Origin: Anoplolepis gracilipes
Taxonomy: Eukaryota > Arthropoda > Insecta > Hymenoptera > Formicidae
Reading direction: 5' to 3'
Assembly: GCF_047496725.1 (NCBI RefSeq)
Contig: NC_132983.1
Span: 5,309,501 to 5,373,500 of the forward strand
DNA: 64,000 nucleotides
In this document: positions 50,738 through 63,918 of the stretch, piece by piece
Layout of the letters: every line of letters starts with the position of its first letter
How positions within the stretch are numbered: position 1 is the first letter of the stretch
Program-made: the position numbers and the translations under genes
Notes under the pieces: generated by a model
Database searches by the model: none
Told to the model about the DNA's origin: nothing
What the model saw: the letters and a program-made list of their open reading frames with translations, nothing else

Positions 50738-51812
50738 TCTTTCTTGAGGTGATGTTCTTGTTTAATTAAGCTTTATCCTCTTCAGTTTCCTGTTCCCTGA
50801 TCACACATGTGACAAAATAAAAGATTTGACGACAAAATTAATAAATGCCTTGTTATTCTAATATGTTATTTTATATTTGGTAATTCAATATGTTAATGTA
50901 TATCTATGTTATTATAAATATGTTAATCGTAAACAGAGAGTGAGTGAGAAAGAAAGAGAGAGAGAGAGAGAGAGAAGAATTAGAACAATCATAGAAATAC
51001 ATTGATCGTATATTCTTTCACAGTTAATAACTTTAAGGAGCTATAAAGACATGATGAATTTTTTTATAATAATTAAAAAGGACATCAATCGCGTATTAAA
51101 TTTTCGAACTAAATAAAAGAAAAATTTTTAATACGCCATCATAATTTTCTTATTATGGTAAATAAATAAAGTAAATTACAAACTAATAGAAGCCGATTGT
51201 AATGTCATGAAAGCGATAATAAAAATAAAGACGTTTGCGTTAGATCATTAGAGCCGATTTATACAATAATCCATATGATATAATTGATGTATAATATTTA
51301 TTGCTTATATTTAATTACTGAAAATTGCCTGAAGTGAGACCGATGCGTTAAATATGTATATATAAATTTATCAATTAAATTTTATTATAAACAAAAACTT
51401 ATTTATTTTGAAAATTTTTATTTGATTTTTATCAAAGTTATTATCTTATCATATTATGTTTTCATACTATATATAGAAACTGTATAATTATCAGATTGTA
51501 ATTAGGTTGCTTTGTTTTTATTGTTTACTTAATTGTTAAATATTTCGGTTAAAATAATATATTATGCATGTAATAATATTATATTTAATAATATTATAAC
51601 AATTAATAACAATAGTGAAACCTTATGAAAAAATCACACGCTTAAACTAATTGTAATATTATTAACTAGTGTTCAAAATTTGCAATAAAATGTTATAAAA
51701 TTTTATTTTATGTAACTACTGTTCATTACCTGATAGATTCTCTGATGTAATAGTTCATTGAAACACCACTCAAATATTTAAAATGTAATTTTTAGTTTCT
51801 TGGACCAGATAC

Positions 51813-51924
51813 CTGTGCTATAACAAAGTTCCGTGGACTGACAAGAAAAATCTGAATATCTAATATTTATAGTTGTTTTCCAGTGCAAGAGTCATTAATA
51901 ATCTCACACTCAGACTCTTATATA
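51813..51924 (-). promoter_or_regulatory. Candidate promoter and non-coding first exon of P450 copy 1
   Basis: On the minus strand a TATATAAG box (51917-51924) is followed about 110 bases later by a good donor, CACAG/GTATCT (last exon base 51813). The first coding exon begins downstream after a possible acceptor, gtgatcag, near 50795. A TATA-driven non-coding first exon spliced to a short leader before the ATG at 50737 is the simplest reading; the start site is inferred. Confidence 0.45.
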
Positions 51925-53673
51925 GAGGAGCAAACGATTGAGATTAATTACATTTTGAGTTGAAAGACCAAATAACATATTTTTATTCTTATTTATCTGA
52001 GACAGTAAAAATGATTATGGATTCCTTTGAAAATGTGAATCGAGATTTAAAGTAATGATTTAAAATAGACATTTTTTGTTAAGTTTTTTTTTTCAAAATC
52101 AAAATATTAATATCTGTATTAAAAATATAAAAAAAATATAGAAAAATATTTAATTAAAATATAGACAAAAATTTAATTTTCTAAATTTTCATGAAAAAAA
52201 ATGTATAAAATCGGACATTCTAATATATACTTTATTAATTCAAAGCTTCGCCAAAACGGCGCTTATTGCTACTTTTGTTATTATAGTGATAGGTCAAGTA
52301 GTCTATTTCGAAATAGATTATACTCAATATAAGAAACATGACACGTGTGTTGTGTAGTTACTTTGATGTTACATAATTCGATTTTTTAAGGTGATATTTT
52401 AATAAAAGAATAAATAACAATATATTTATATGTTATTTTAATTCCGATAACATATACAGTACTTATTAAAATCGAAGGAAAATACTTATGTCATTTTTTT
52501 TCAGAAGTCTCATCTCTCTTTTTCTTTAATAAATTGTAGACTTGGTAGAAAGCACATAAGAGTTAAATATAATATCAAAAATGATAAAATCTTGATTTAC
52601 AGCCTTTAACTAATCAACAAACTTAATTTATTATAATTTATTATAATTATTTCAGCTAGAATAAAGTTCAGTAGTAAGTATCGACAATCATTATCTTATA
52701 ATTGCAACGCAATAATATCAGATGAGGATAAATTTTGTGTTTGCATTTATGTATCATTAATTTAATAAGTCCAGTTAACTAAGGAGTGTCTTTGAAAGAG
52801 ACTGACGTTGAAAACATGATAATCAAACAAAATGTCAAATCAACACAAAAAAAAAAATTGTTATGCAAAAGTATATATTGCTAAAATATATATAATATTG
52901 TTTAAATTTTCTTCAAAAATAACGTTAATAACTTTTGAAAATTACGTTTATTAAAAATAAAGAAACACATTTAACATGTTCCCAAAGTATTATATATTAA
53001 TTAAAAAAAAATTAAATTAAAAGAGTTAAAATTCTATGCAACATGTAACTTTTTATATTTTATATAGCACGAATATATAACTCCTTTATTAAATTCTTTA
53101 GTAAAAGATACTTTTGAGTTATATTTGTGTGAAAAACTCCTACATTTAAATATTTTTTGGGTAAAAAAGTTTATACATTGCACACCAATATTCCGGAAGC
53201 TAATCGTTCATGCTATTACTATATATGTGATTACAGAAATTACATTACAACTATAATGAAATTTTGCCAGCTTAATTGTTCTCATCTCTCTAATATATAT
53301 AAATTTTGATATTTTATTCGCGATTATACAGTTGCAAGATATTTTTTTAGTAAAATCAACTTAAATTAGGCCTATTCAAGTTTTTGTTTACAAACAAAAA
53401 AATTCCATTCTTTCTTTACTTCATTGAATAAGATGCAGAAAAACGATTGTTTTATTAACTTTATACATGTATATTTAATATATGTATATATATTTAAAAT
53501 ACATATATATTTAATGTATACACATTTTCATTATGATTGCAGATAAAACAATACAAGATTTTTACACGCGATAAATTTAGACATACAAGCAGGATATAAC
53601 TTATAAAATATTCTATATAAATGTATATTTTTATTATTTTATTCTATTTTTGTAATGCATCAACTTTTTATAT

Positions 53674-56600
53674 TCATGCAGCATCCGTGTTAATTTCAAA
53701 CGACTGTTTGTTTCTGATTGGGACGAATCTTACATGAACCGGTTGAGAAGGACGAATTATTATATCGCTTTTTAATTGGACATTCCTTAAATACTCAACC
53801 GGCTCCAAGTAAAAATTGTGCACCAAAGGAGCTATCATAGCCTTTAATTCCAGCATAGCGAATCGTTGACCTGCAATTCGAAATCTATTAAAAACTGTCG
53901 ACACGAGGCAAAACAAAAAAAATTGCGATAAATTCACCTATGCAATTCCTCGGTCCTGCGCTGAACGGTATGTAGGAATATGGATGACGATTCTGTATCC
54001 TCTCTGGCAAGAATCTATCCGGATCGAATACATCTGGATTTGGCCAAAAATTGGGGTCCCTGTGAGTTCCATAAACATGAAGATGTAAGATTGTTTTAGC
54101 AGGTACGATATATGATTCTAAAAAGCATATTACAAAATATTAATATTTACAAATATAAAAATTCTTTTGAGGAATAAAATGTATATAATATTGTATTTTT
54201 TAAATGTTGAAGTAAATTAAACTTATTTTATATTTAGTAATCTTCGTCTACTGTGATATATATTTAAAAATATTGTATATGCAGCAAAAAAGTGATTAAT
54301 TACGAAGTTTTACATCTTCCCCAGTTTTTCGAGACATTAAAAACACGCTGGGATACAAACGTAAAGCTTCCTTTAAACATCTCTCTAAATATGGTAAATT
54401 TTGCAACGATTTCATCGTAAGTTTTCCTCCGTTTTCTTGCATCACAGTATCGACTTCAGTTCTCACACGTTCCTGTATCATTAATAATAATTTAGTTAAA
54501 ATGTATTTTTTAATATTCTGATTTTTATGTGCATAGATACAATAATAAAATAAATTCTTAATAAATCAAAATGAATTTTATACATATTTATTTTAAAGAT
54601 GTTAAATTTTTTTTGAAATATAGAAACTCGATATGTCTCTACTACTTTTAACGAAAATCTAAATTTAAATAATATATTGTAATATTTAGAGAAGAAGTAC
54701 CTGGATATCTTTGTGTTCAGCTAATAATAATAAAGCAAATGTTATACCCATTGCTGTTGTATCATGACCCTGTAATCATTATTATATTGAAAGTTTTATA
54801 AAAGCGTAAGACTGAAATCACAATTTTACAAAAAATGAGTTAAAAACGGTTTAACATTCGCATTTAATATATAGGAATACGTTTAAATATTTCTGTATTT
54901 ATTTCTATAATTATTAGATTAATTTTACGTAGCTTTGTTATAAGATGCAAAGCGCATAGTTTTCATATCCCATAACATTTCATTTTCTAGAAAATTGAAG
55001 CTACACTCTTATCTTACGAATCATTCAATATGTATATATCATTATACGCTTCTATATAATGTATGTAAAAAATTTTAATTCATACATACGTACCTCAAAC
55101 ATAAAGGTATCGACTTCCTCTCGGATGTCCAAATCAGTTAAAAAACCTTTTTGAGATTCTGCTATTAAAAGATCCAACATGGCTAGCCGCTTTCTTCTAA
55201 CTAGAACATAAAAAAAAAACATAATAGCACTTTTGTTTTTGCATGTCGCGCTTTAATTATATAACAATGTTTTTGTTTGAAAATCAAACTCTATTACTAA
55301 TAATAATAATTTTATTTCACAGCAGACACATGTTGCATCATTACGTGTGATTACGTATGTACGTTAGTACAAATACTATTTTTTTAATTGCGCAAATAAA
55401 CTTATTATATTACAAGCTGGTCTCGTACGTACTACCAAGCACTTGGACATCATCTGTCTCTTTGTCACTTTCAAGATTTTTCAAATACTGACCATTGGTG
55501 CGTTCGTGATAAAGTTTTCTTTCCGCGATGACCTATACACGTACAAATACAGTATTACATTGTAAAATGTTTTTTTTATATTTAATAACAATAGCACACT
55601 GTATCGTATTATAAATATTAATAATGTATTATTAATATTTTTGATTAGTCATGTAATCTTGCAGTACGAAGATTATGAGATGTATTGTAATATTATACAA
55701 AAAAGAGAGATTAAAAAATTAAAATAACATGATTTAAAACGTACTTTTTCCGTAAATCCATGTAATATTTTTAAAACTTTTTTTTGCTTTCTTCCTTTTG
55801 ACGACAATAAGAATACCAAATCATTATGGAACCAAGGCTTAAGTGTTCTGTATATAATACGAAAAATTTAATAAAATTTTATAATTTTAACAATAATATA
55901 ATTTTGTAACAAATAATGTTGCTAATAAAATAAAAATCTTGCATTATTTAAAATCATCATAAAATCTTAGAGAAAGCTTTATGTAATTATTAAGTAATCA
56001 TAGATGATAGAAAACACAGATAAAATTTAAAATACAAAATCTGAGAAAAACGACATGCATAAGTTTTCTGAAAACATTGTAATTTTTTAGGTATAGATTT
56101 TTTGTTTAATTTTTGATTATTTATCTTTAAATTTTATAACACATATCATTCTGTTTACTTTTATACTTTAATGATTTGTTTAATGAATTGCAATATTTAT
56201 TTTGAATGGAAACATTCGGCAAAGCGCGTTCAAAATATTTTAATTAATATTGCAAATATTTGAATTGCCGGCTTAAACTACACGACGCGACGGCGACATC
56301 TGACATTAATATTTTACCTTTACATGACTATTAAACAATTAATCCATTTTTCAAAATGTATAGATGCATCGCAACTACAATAACTTAAAAGAGTAAGATG
56401 TATTACACAATTATTTACTGTATTCATAAATTACTATAAATCTATAAATATATCCATAAATTACCTATAAACTATCAGTTCAATCATATCGTCTATCGCA
56501 TTTCGATATTGTTGTTGGAACTCGCCGAATTTTTGCAAAGAGATGCCCATAGTAGTTTCTACAAGTGCGTTTATTATATGATCGCAAATAGATTGAAGAT

Positions 56601-57379
56601 TAATAAAGCTAAAGATTTCATGTACTTTAAGTATTTTAAGTATAAAAAACTTGATAATTATCTATTTTCATTACAGTATCGCTGCTTGTGTAAGAATAAA
56701 TTATTGTCTTATCTCAAGTTATGACAATTTAGAATGAAATTCTAATACATACACAAGACAATAGAAATTTTACAAAAGCCTTACCGCATATCGCGTTTAG
56801 CGTATGTTCACTGATAAATGGTATTAAATCTTTTACAACTGTCCCTCCGACATCCTTCAAAGATTTTGTCATGCAATCGCCCTCTTCGATCAAGATATTA
56901 ACAAATTGATTCAATATGTTAAAATGAAATGCAGGTGTTAATATCTTTCGCCGCGCTTGCCATTTAGCGTCTAAAACAAAAACAATGTGACGTAAAATTG
57001 TGAAATAAAAAATTATAAGTGAAATTATATTTCGTAAAATTCCTTTACAACCCTTTAAATTTTTTCCTATAAAATTTTTATGCTAAAAAGAATTATAAGT
57101 ATTAACGTGAATTTAATTATTATTTTTATAATTAAAACTTTATAGATTGGCAGATAAACTATTATTTAATAAAATGTTTATTAATTACGCATGATGGTTT
57201 TTGATTATATTGAGAATCTTCTTTCATTAAAATATCTATTGCTGCTATTTATTTGAAAATATATAAACCATGGCGAAATTATCTTTTAATATGATCTCAC
57301 GTGCAAAAATTTCTTTTATTAATTTTTACAACAAAAAAATTTTATAAGCTTACCGTTTAATTGTAAAATATTGTAATCT

Positions 57380-57429
<50 letters not shown>

Positions 57430-58389
57430 AATATTTTATTTGTATTTCTGTGATGGAGACAGGTCAATAACAGACTATAATAATAAAATATATACGCTTA
57501 TATGTTAATGTCATTAAGTTACCTGTGCTTGTGAGAAGACCTCTTCCCAACCAAGGATGTAACATATCATATCCAAGACTTTTTTCGATGTGCTTCATAC
57601 TGCTTAGTATCGTCTGAAATCATCGAAAATATAATAAGAGAGAAATATCAGTTTATTACATTATTTAGTCTTAGATACATAAATAATTTATTAATCATAT
57701 CAAATTTCAAATTTTTATTTAGTCTTGAATGAATATCGATCTTTCTCTCTTTCATCTTTTAGAAAACTGTTTTGTCAGCAAAAATCTTCTTGTGAAACAT
57801 AAGATTTTTAGATCAAACTAAATTATAATATAAAGAATTGAATTTTTTTTATTACCTCCAGATCATCTGGATGACGGATAGACACAACAGGTATGAAGAT
57901 ACCCCAGACTTTAAAAATGGGATCATAGTTGTCAGTCAGTTTAAACAACAATTTCATGTGTTCTTCTGAAAAATACATTATAAATACAAATTTGTTGAGG
58001 ATTTAATTTTAATTTTGTTTGGGGGATTATTTTCATTGTTACTTTACTTTTACTCTACGTTGAAAACAGATTAATAATAATTAGGAAAATAGATTGCAAA
58101 TGGATATTGCAAAGAAACGTACTAAGATATACGTATACGTTCCAAGACAATTTATGAATTTAACTTTTATTTTTATGCATAAATGACGGAGTGTTTTGTC
58201 AATTAATGTAGATAGATTACAATTTATGTACTTGCCTCGTGAAACAATGCCTTGCAATACATTGCCAAGAATCGGAAGACCCGGTGGTCCTGGTATAAGA
58301 TTAATAAGTCGTCCGTTTCTTCCATGATGCACATAATAATTATACACTAATAAAATAAACACGAATAATAATAATATAGTAATAAACAT
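53674..58389 (-). CDS. Cytochrome P450, CYP4 family, copy 2 (12 exons, intact)
   Basis: Tandem partner of the preceding P450 with the same 12-exon structure and a 518-residue product. Exons from the ATG at 58389: 58236-58389, 57856-57965, 57523-57613, 56785-56970, 56465-56558, 55745-55847, 55436-55532, 55094-55200, 54701-54769, 54304-54472, 53938-54117 and 53674-53870. All exon lengths equal copy 1 and every splice site is kept, including the GC donor of intron 1. At least seven substitutions separate the products (copy 1 to copy 2): Y66D, N93S, N158D, I319T, I342T, V466I and K472N. Copy 2 has the usual GHDTTA in helix I where copy 1 has GHDTIA. All catalytic landmarks (ExxR, DPDRFLPE, haem Cys452) are kept, so both genes look functional. 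Poly-A signal at 53638-53643. Confidence 0.97.
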
Positions 58390-59469
58390 TCTTTCTTGAG
58401 GTGATGTTCTTGTTTAATTAAGCTTTATCCTCTTCAGTTTCCTGTTCCCTGATCACACATGTGACAAAATAAAAGATTTGACGACAAAATTAATAAATGC
58501 CTTGTTATTCTAATATGTTATTTTATATTTGGTAATCCTATATGTTAATGTATATCTATGTTATTATAAATATGTTAATCGTAAACAGAAAGTGAGTGAG
58601 AGAGAGAGAGAGAGAAGAATTAGAACAATCATAGAAATACATTGATCGTATATTCTTTTACAGTTAATAACTTTAAGGAGCTATAAAGACATGATGAATT
58701 TTTTCATAATAATTAAAAAGGACATCAATCGCGTATTAAATTTTCAAACAAAATAAAAGAAAAATTTTTAATACGCCATCATAATTTCCTTATTATGGTA
58801 AATAAATAAAGTAAATTACAAACTAATAGAAGCCGATTGTAATGTCATGAAAGCGATAATAAAAATAAAGACGTTTGCGTTAGATCATTAGAGCCGATTT
58901 ATACAATAATCCATATGATATAATTGATGTATAATATTTAATGCTTATATTTAATTACTGAAAATTGCCTGAAGTGAGACCGATGCGTTAAATATGTATA
59001 TATAAATTTATCAATTAAATTTTATTATAAACAAAAAATTATTTATTTTGAAAATTTTTATTTGATTTTTATCAAAGTTATTATCTTATCATATTATGTT
59101 TTCATACTATATATAGAAACTGTATAATTATCAGATTGTAATTAGGTTGCTTTGTTTTTATTGTTTATTTAATTGTTAAATATTTCCGTTAAAATAATAT
59201 ATTATGCATGTAATAATATTATATTTAATAATATTATAACAATTAAACAAAGCTAACAATTAATAACATTTGAGAAATCTTATGTAAAAATTACACGCTT
59301 AAACTAATTGTTATATTATTAACTAGTGTTCAAAATTTGCAATAAAATGTTATAAAATTTTATTTTATGTAACTACTGTTCATTACCTGATAGATTCTCT
59401 GATGTAATAGTTCATTGAAACACCACTCAAATATTTAAAATGTAATTTTTAGTTTCTTGGACCAGATAC

Positions 59470-59580
59470 CTGTGCTATAACAAAGTTCCGTGGACTGACA
59501 AGAAAAATCTGAATATCTAATATTTATAGTTGTTTTCCAGTGCAAGAGTTATTAATAATCTCACACTCAGACTCTTATTT
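59470..59580 (-). promoter_or_regulatory. Candidate promoter and non-coding first exon of P450 copy 2, TATA box altered
   Basis: Equivalent of the unit 1 promoter. The donor CACAG/GTATCT is kept (last exon base 59470), but the TATA position reads CGAAATAAG in place of CTATATAAG, with a few extra bases (cttac) between it and the conserved upstream GAGGAGC block (plus-strand view). Confidence 0.4.
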
Positions 59581-60864
59581 CGTAAGAGGAGCAAACGATT
59601 GAGAATTACATTTTGAGTTGAAAGACCAAATAACATATTTTTATTCTTATTTATCTGAGACAGTAAAAATAATTATGGATCTCTTTGAAAATGTGATTCG
59701 AGATTTAAAGTAATGATTTAAAATAGACATTTTTTGTTAAAGTTTTTTTTTTAACGTCAAAATATTAATATTTGTATTAACAATATAAAAAAATATAGAA
59801 AAATATTTTTTTCCTAAATTTTCATGAAAAAAAATGTATGGGATTGGACATTCTAATATATACTTTATTAATTCAAAGCTTTGCCAAAACGGCGCTTATT
59901 GCTACTTTTGTTATTATAGTCATAGGTCAAGTAGTCTATTTCGAAATAGATTATATTCAATATAAGAAACATGACACGTGTATTGTGTAGTTGCTTTGAT
60001 GTTACATAATTCGATTTTTTAAGGTGATATTTTAATAAAAGAATAAATAACAATATATTTATATGTTATCTTAATTCCGATAACATATACAGTACTTATT
60101 AAAATCGAAGGAAAATACTTATGTCACTTTCTTTCAGAAGTCTCATCTCTCTTTTTCTTTAATAAATTGTAGACTTGGTAGAAAGCACATAAGAGTTAAA
60201 TATAATATCAAAAATGATAAAATCTTGATTTACAGCCTTTAACTAATCAACAAACTTAATTTATTATAATTTATTATAATTATTTCAGCTAGAATAAAGT
60301 TCAGTAGTAAGTATCGACAATCATTATCTTATAATTGCAACGCAATAATATCAGATGAGGATAAATTTTGTGTTTGCATTTATGTATCATTAATTTAATA
60401 AGTCCAGTTAACTAAGGAGTGTCTTTGAAAGAGACTGACGTTGAAAACATGATAATCAAACAAAATGTCAAATCAACACAAAAAAAATTGTTATGCAAAA
60501 GTATATTATATATATATTGCTAAAATATATATAATATTGTTTATATTTTCTTCAAAAATAATGTTATAATTTTTGAAAATTACGTTTATTAAAAATAAAG
60601 AAACACATTTAACATGTTCCCAAAATATTATAAATTAATTAAAAATAAAATATATTTATGTGTTAATAAAAGAAAAAATTGTATAATAAAATGTATAAAT
60701 TTGTCTATTTCCAATCGCTGAAATTTTTTGATATATTTATTCGAGTTATTGATTAAATCTATGAATACGAGTTCTAGTATTATTAAAATTCGATAATCTA
60801 AAATACTTTGAATCAGATAGGTATATTAGCTGCTTATTATATTCTACTGCGTATATATTCTGGT

Positions 60865-61308
60865 TTGTTTACTTAATTGTTAAATATTTCCGTTAAAATA
60901 ATATGTTATGCATGTAATAATATTATATTTAATAATATTATAACAATTAATAACAATAGTGAAACCTTATGTAAAAATCACACGCTTAAACTAATTGTAA
61001 TATTGTTAACTAGTGTTCAAAATTTGCAATAAAATATGTTATAAAATTTTAATTTATGTAAATACTGTCCATTATCTAATTCTCTGATGTAATAGTTCAT
61101 TGAAACACCACTCAAATATTTAAAATGTAATTGTAAGTTTCTTAGACCAGATACATGTGCTATAACAAAGTTCCGCGGACTGACAAGAAAAATCTGAATA
61201 TCTAATATTTATAGTTGTTTTCCAGTGCAAGAGTTATTAATTATTTTAGACACTCAGACTCTTATATCGTAAGAGGAGCAAACGATTGAGATTAATTACA
61301 TTTTGAGT
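60865..61308 (-). repeat. Third, gene-less copy of the P450 upstream region
   Basis: About 444 bases match 51521-51961 (unit 1) and the equivalent part of unit 2, covering the inferred P450 promoter and non-coding first exon. No P450 coding exon follows. The match is more diverged than between units 1 and 2. The presumed non-coding-exon donor has changed from CAG/GTATCT to CAT/GTATCT at about 61155. It is either the relic of an older duplication that lost its gene or a separate copy of the promoter block. Confidence 0.85.
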
Positions 61309-63039
61309 CGTGACTTGTCTGTCTCTTGATTTTAATTAAATTTTAAATGTATGTATATTTATATAGAAAAATATCGCGATTAAAACATAATTATTAAAAC
61401 ATAAATATTTCATATTTTATCTATTTATAATATGATTCAGAACTCTGAAGAAGAAATCAAGTGCGCGTCGTTGTAGTAATTAATACAAAAACGATCGAAC
61501 GAGTTCTATTTTCATCAATATTTATTTTATTTTTCACAAAATTCGATTCTCTTTCATAAAAATATCTATTTCTTTTTTAAGTCACTAGCATCTTTGTTTT
61601 ATAATTTTTCTCTATCTTTGAAAAATTATCATTCGTGATCGATCGTGATCAGTCGAGGGATGAAGACGAGGAGACGCAAGAAACACACTTGTGTGCCAGC
61701 ACAAAAAATCATGTGACATCTGGAGCTTCGGAAGAGGAGGCGATTTGACGTAAAAACTATTTGTACATACATATGCCGTACGCATGGGAGTGATAACTCT
61801 ACGATTCTTTATTTTCTTAACCTTTAAAATGCGTTTCTCATTTCGTTGTATTTTCTCACGAGTGATTTTCTTCTCAGCTATCACAACAGTATGTGCGAAT
61901 AATTATTTCCAGACAGCTCGTTGATGTATCGCAATGACGTATATCGTTAATATATCGCAGGACATGTTTATTAAAGATTAATTAAACAAACGAACGTATC
62001 TATAGCTGTGTCGCAAATAAATTTTCGCAATGATAATAAAGAGAATGTATATAAAATGAGAGGAGATAATAAAAAATAATTAGAAAAATATTTACAAGTT
62101 TAATTATATAATTAATAAATATATAAAATGAAGAAACGATGGATGAATGATTGTGCGCAAATGTGTATAAGTTTTATAACTTTTCTTATTCTTAAATAAT
62201 AAAAATAGTTGGAAAAGTTATGTTTACAAAACATCTAACAGAATGTATTTATATTACGTTGACATGATATTCAGGATTATCATAGAGATTGTAGGTTTTC
62301 ATAAAAATTGCTTTACCATTAAAAATATGTATCTTCAACACACTATATTACAATAGATATTTGGAAAATGATTATTATAATTGTTAGTACTCGATGATGA
62401 TCATTTTTCGTTTTCAGACATTAAACATCTCCTGAGCAATCCTAATCAAAGGCCTCTCCGAATCTGAACATTTTGAAATCATCGAAGAACATAGTACTAG
62501 TTTCCATCTTTGAGAACATCTGAGACCTGACGATATTTTTGATGAGGACACCCGAGACCAGGCCCAACTCGATGTTTGTCTTCGCGATCATCGACTTCAT
62601 CGATCATTTATCAAGCTGAACTTAGAGATCATTATCATCGGCCCGAATGACTCTCCGAGATGCATATCGACTAATCATTTGTGAAGACGGTCGGCTCGAA
62701 GTACGATTATCTTGTTGTAAATCAACGTAGCTCTTTTCAACCCCGATTTGCACAAACTGTAAGAGTTTTTTCAGCTAGATTTTATAATTCTACGGGTCAT
62801 GGACTGTGTTGCTGTCAAACCGATTATTAATCTTGGAATATCTTCTTTCATCATGCGTCTCATAAACTCATCATGAATAGTTTCCTTGACCAAAAGTCGC
62901 TCTATACAAGTAAGTAGTAATAAAAATTATTTGAATTATTTTTTAGATAAAATTTACGTGATTATCTATATAGTTATATAAAAGTTCAATTTTTTTAAAA
63001 TAGAAAAACAATTGCTGTTATTTAAAGATGTTTTGAAAA
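61309..63039. other. Region right of the P450 array
   Basis: AT-rich apart from 61.62-61.76 kb and the degenerate coding-like stretch at 62.4-62.9 kb. The open frame on the minus strand at 61612-61884 is not recognisable and has no supporting splice or motif evidence. Confidence 0.4.
62415..62925 (-). pseudogene. Degenerate coding-like stretch of unknown family
   Basis: The minus strand reads RLLVKETIHDEFMRRMMKED and continues IPRLIIGLTATQSMTRR IIKSS before a stop. The same frame then continues KNSYSLCKSGLKRATLIYNK to another stop. A shifted frame further on reads MKSMIAKTNIELGLVSG and later MFSKMETSTMFFDDFKMFR before TAG. The composition is protein-like across about 500 bases, but stops and at least one frame change break it. 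I do not recognise the parent. A relic gene or transposon fragment is the best description. Confidence 0.3.
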
Positions 63040-63850
63040 TGAACGCAACATAAGGATAATTAATCTTGTTCTATACCGCGCAATTTCTAAATTTTGATTA
63101 AACAAAAATAATTAATTAACTAAATAAATTTTATTCGCAAAAATTAAGCGGATTTTAATTTTTCAAAATATTTTTTTATTTGCAGATACAAAATGATTCC
63201 CAACCAGATATGAACGTATGAAAAGTTTCGAAATAAATCAACTTTGCTCCTAAGAAACCTCCAGACTCGCAACAAACAAAATCAATTGTTTCGATTAAAA
63301 TTAATATCAATTTTTTAAAACGCCTTATAGAAAGTCGGAAATTTGATCCTTAAGTACAACGAAAGAAAATACGAGTTGTTGAAATGGAAAAAAGATTAAA
63401 ACGGCGATCGTGATCCACTAAGTCGTGTTCTTCACTCATTGAAACAGACTTGCATTACCCGCTGCACCCGATATATGTGATGTATGCATCTTCTTTGAAA
63501 GAAAATAAAAGAAGAAATCCTTTTGTCCGGTGCGAGACGATGTCAATTGCGTGCGATCTTTTTTCCAATAACGATAACAAGTAATCAGAGTAGTCGACGC
63601 GTGCGACAACCATAGCACGTGTCATTCTGAGAGAGACTAGATGAGAAGCGGATTTGAGAATGCGCGTGTGGATAAGATACTACCACCGCCGAATGGGCAT
63701 GAGAAAAAAAGATAAAGAAAGAAAGAGAGAGAACGTTCACACGTGATGGCTACGAGAATTTATGAGCGCACAGCGACGAGGTGAAATTTTCTTCTAATTT
63801 TGTGAATTATTCAACGTAAAAATTGCAAGAAAAAGTTATAATTGCAAAAG
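63040..63850. repeat. Older segmental duplication, right copy
   Basis: Diverged, shortened copy of 42095-43855. Together the two copies bracket the P450 array. The right copy ends in a (TA)n microsatellite from about 63851 to the end of the window. It has lost much of the GC richness and many CpG sites of the left copy, as expected from decay in non-coding or methylated DNA. Confidence 0.75.

Positions 63851-63918
<68 letters not shown>

Larger units (their letters stand above)
45321..53015. repeat. Tandem segmental duplication, unit 1 (about 7.7 kb)
   Basis: Unit 1 of a head-to-tail duplication, containing one whole P450 gene plus about 2.2 kb upstream and 0.65 kb downstream. Unit 2 starts directly after it. 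Introns, UTRs and flanks match almost base for base; most differences are single substitutions and short indels, with microsatellite length changes such as the (TA)n tract at about 49722-49774 against 57383-57426. Confidence 0.95.
53016..60650. repeat. Tandem segmental duplication, unit 2 (about 7.6 kb)
   Basis: Second unit of the P450 duplication. Its left edge (attaaaagag at 53016) matches unit 1 at 45321 with an offset of 7,695 bases. Its right edge fades near 60,650 after the shared stretch containing aaacacatttaacatgttcc. No transposon or inverted repeat is obvious at the breakpoints, which are AT-rich. Confidence 0.93.
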
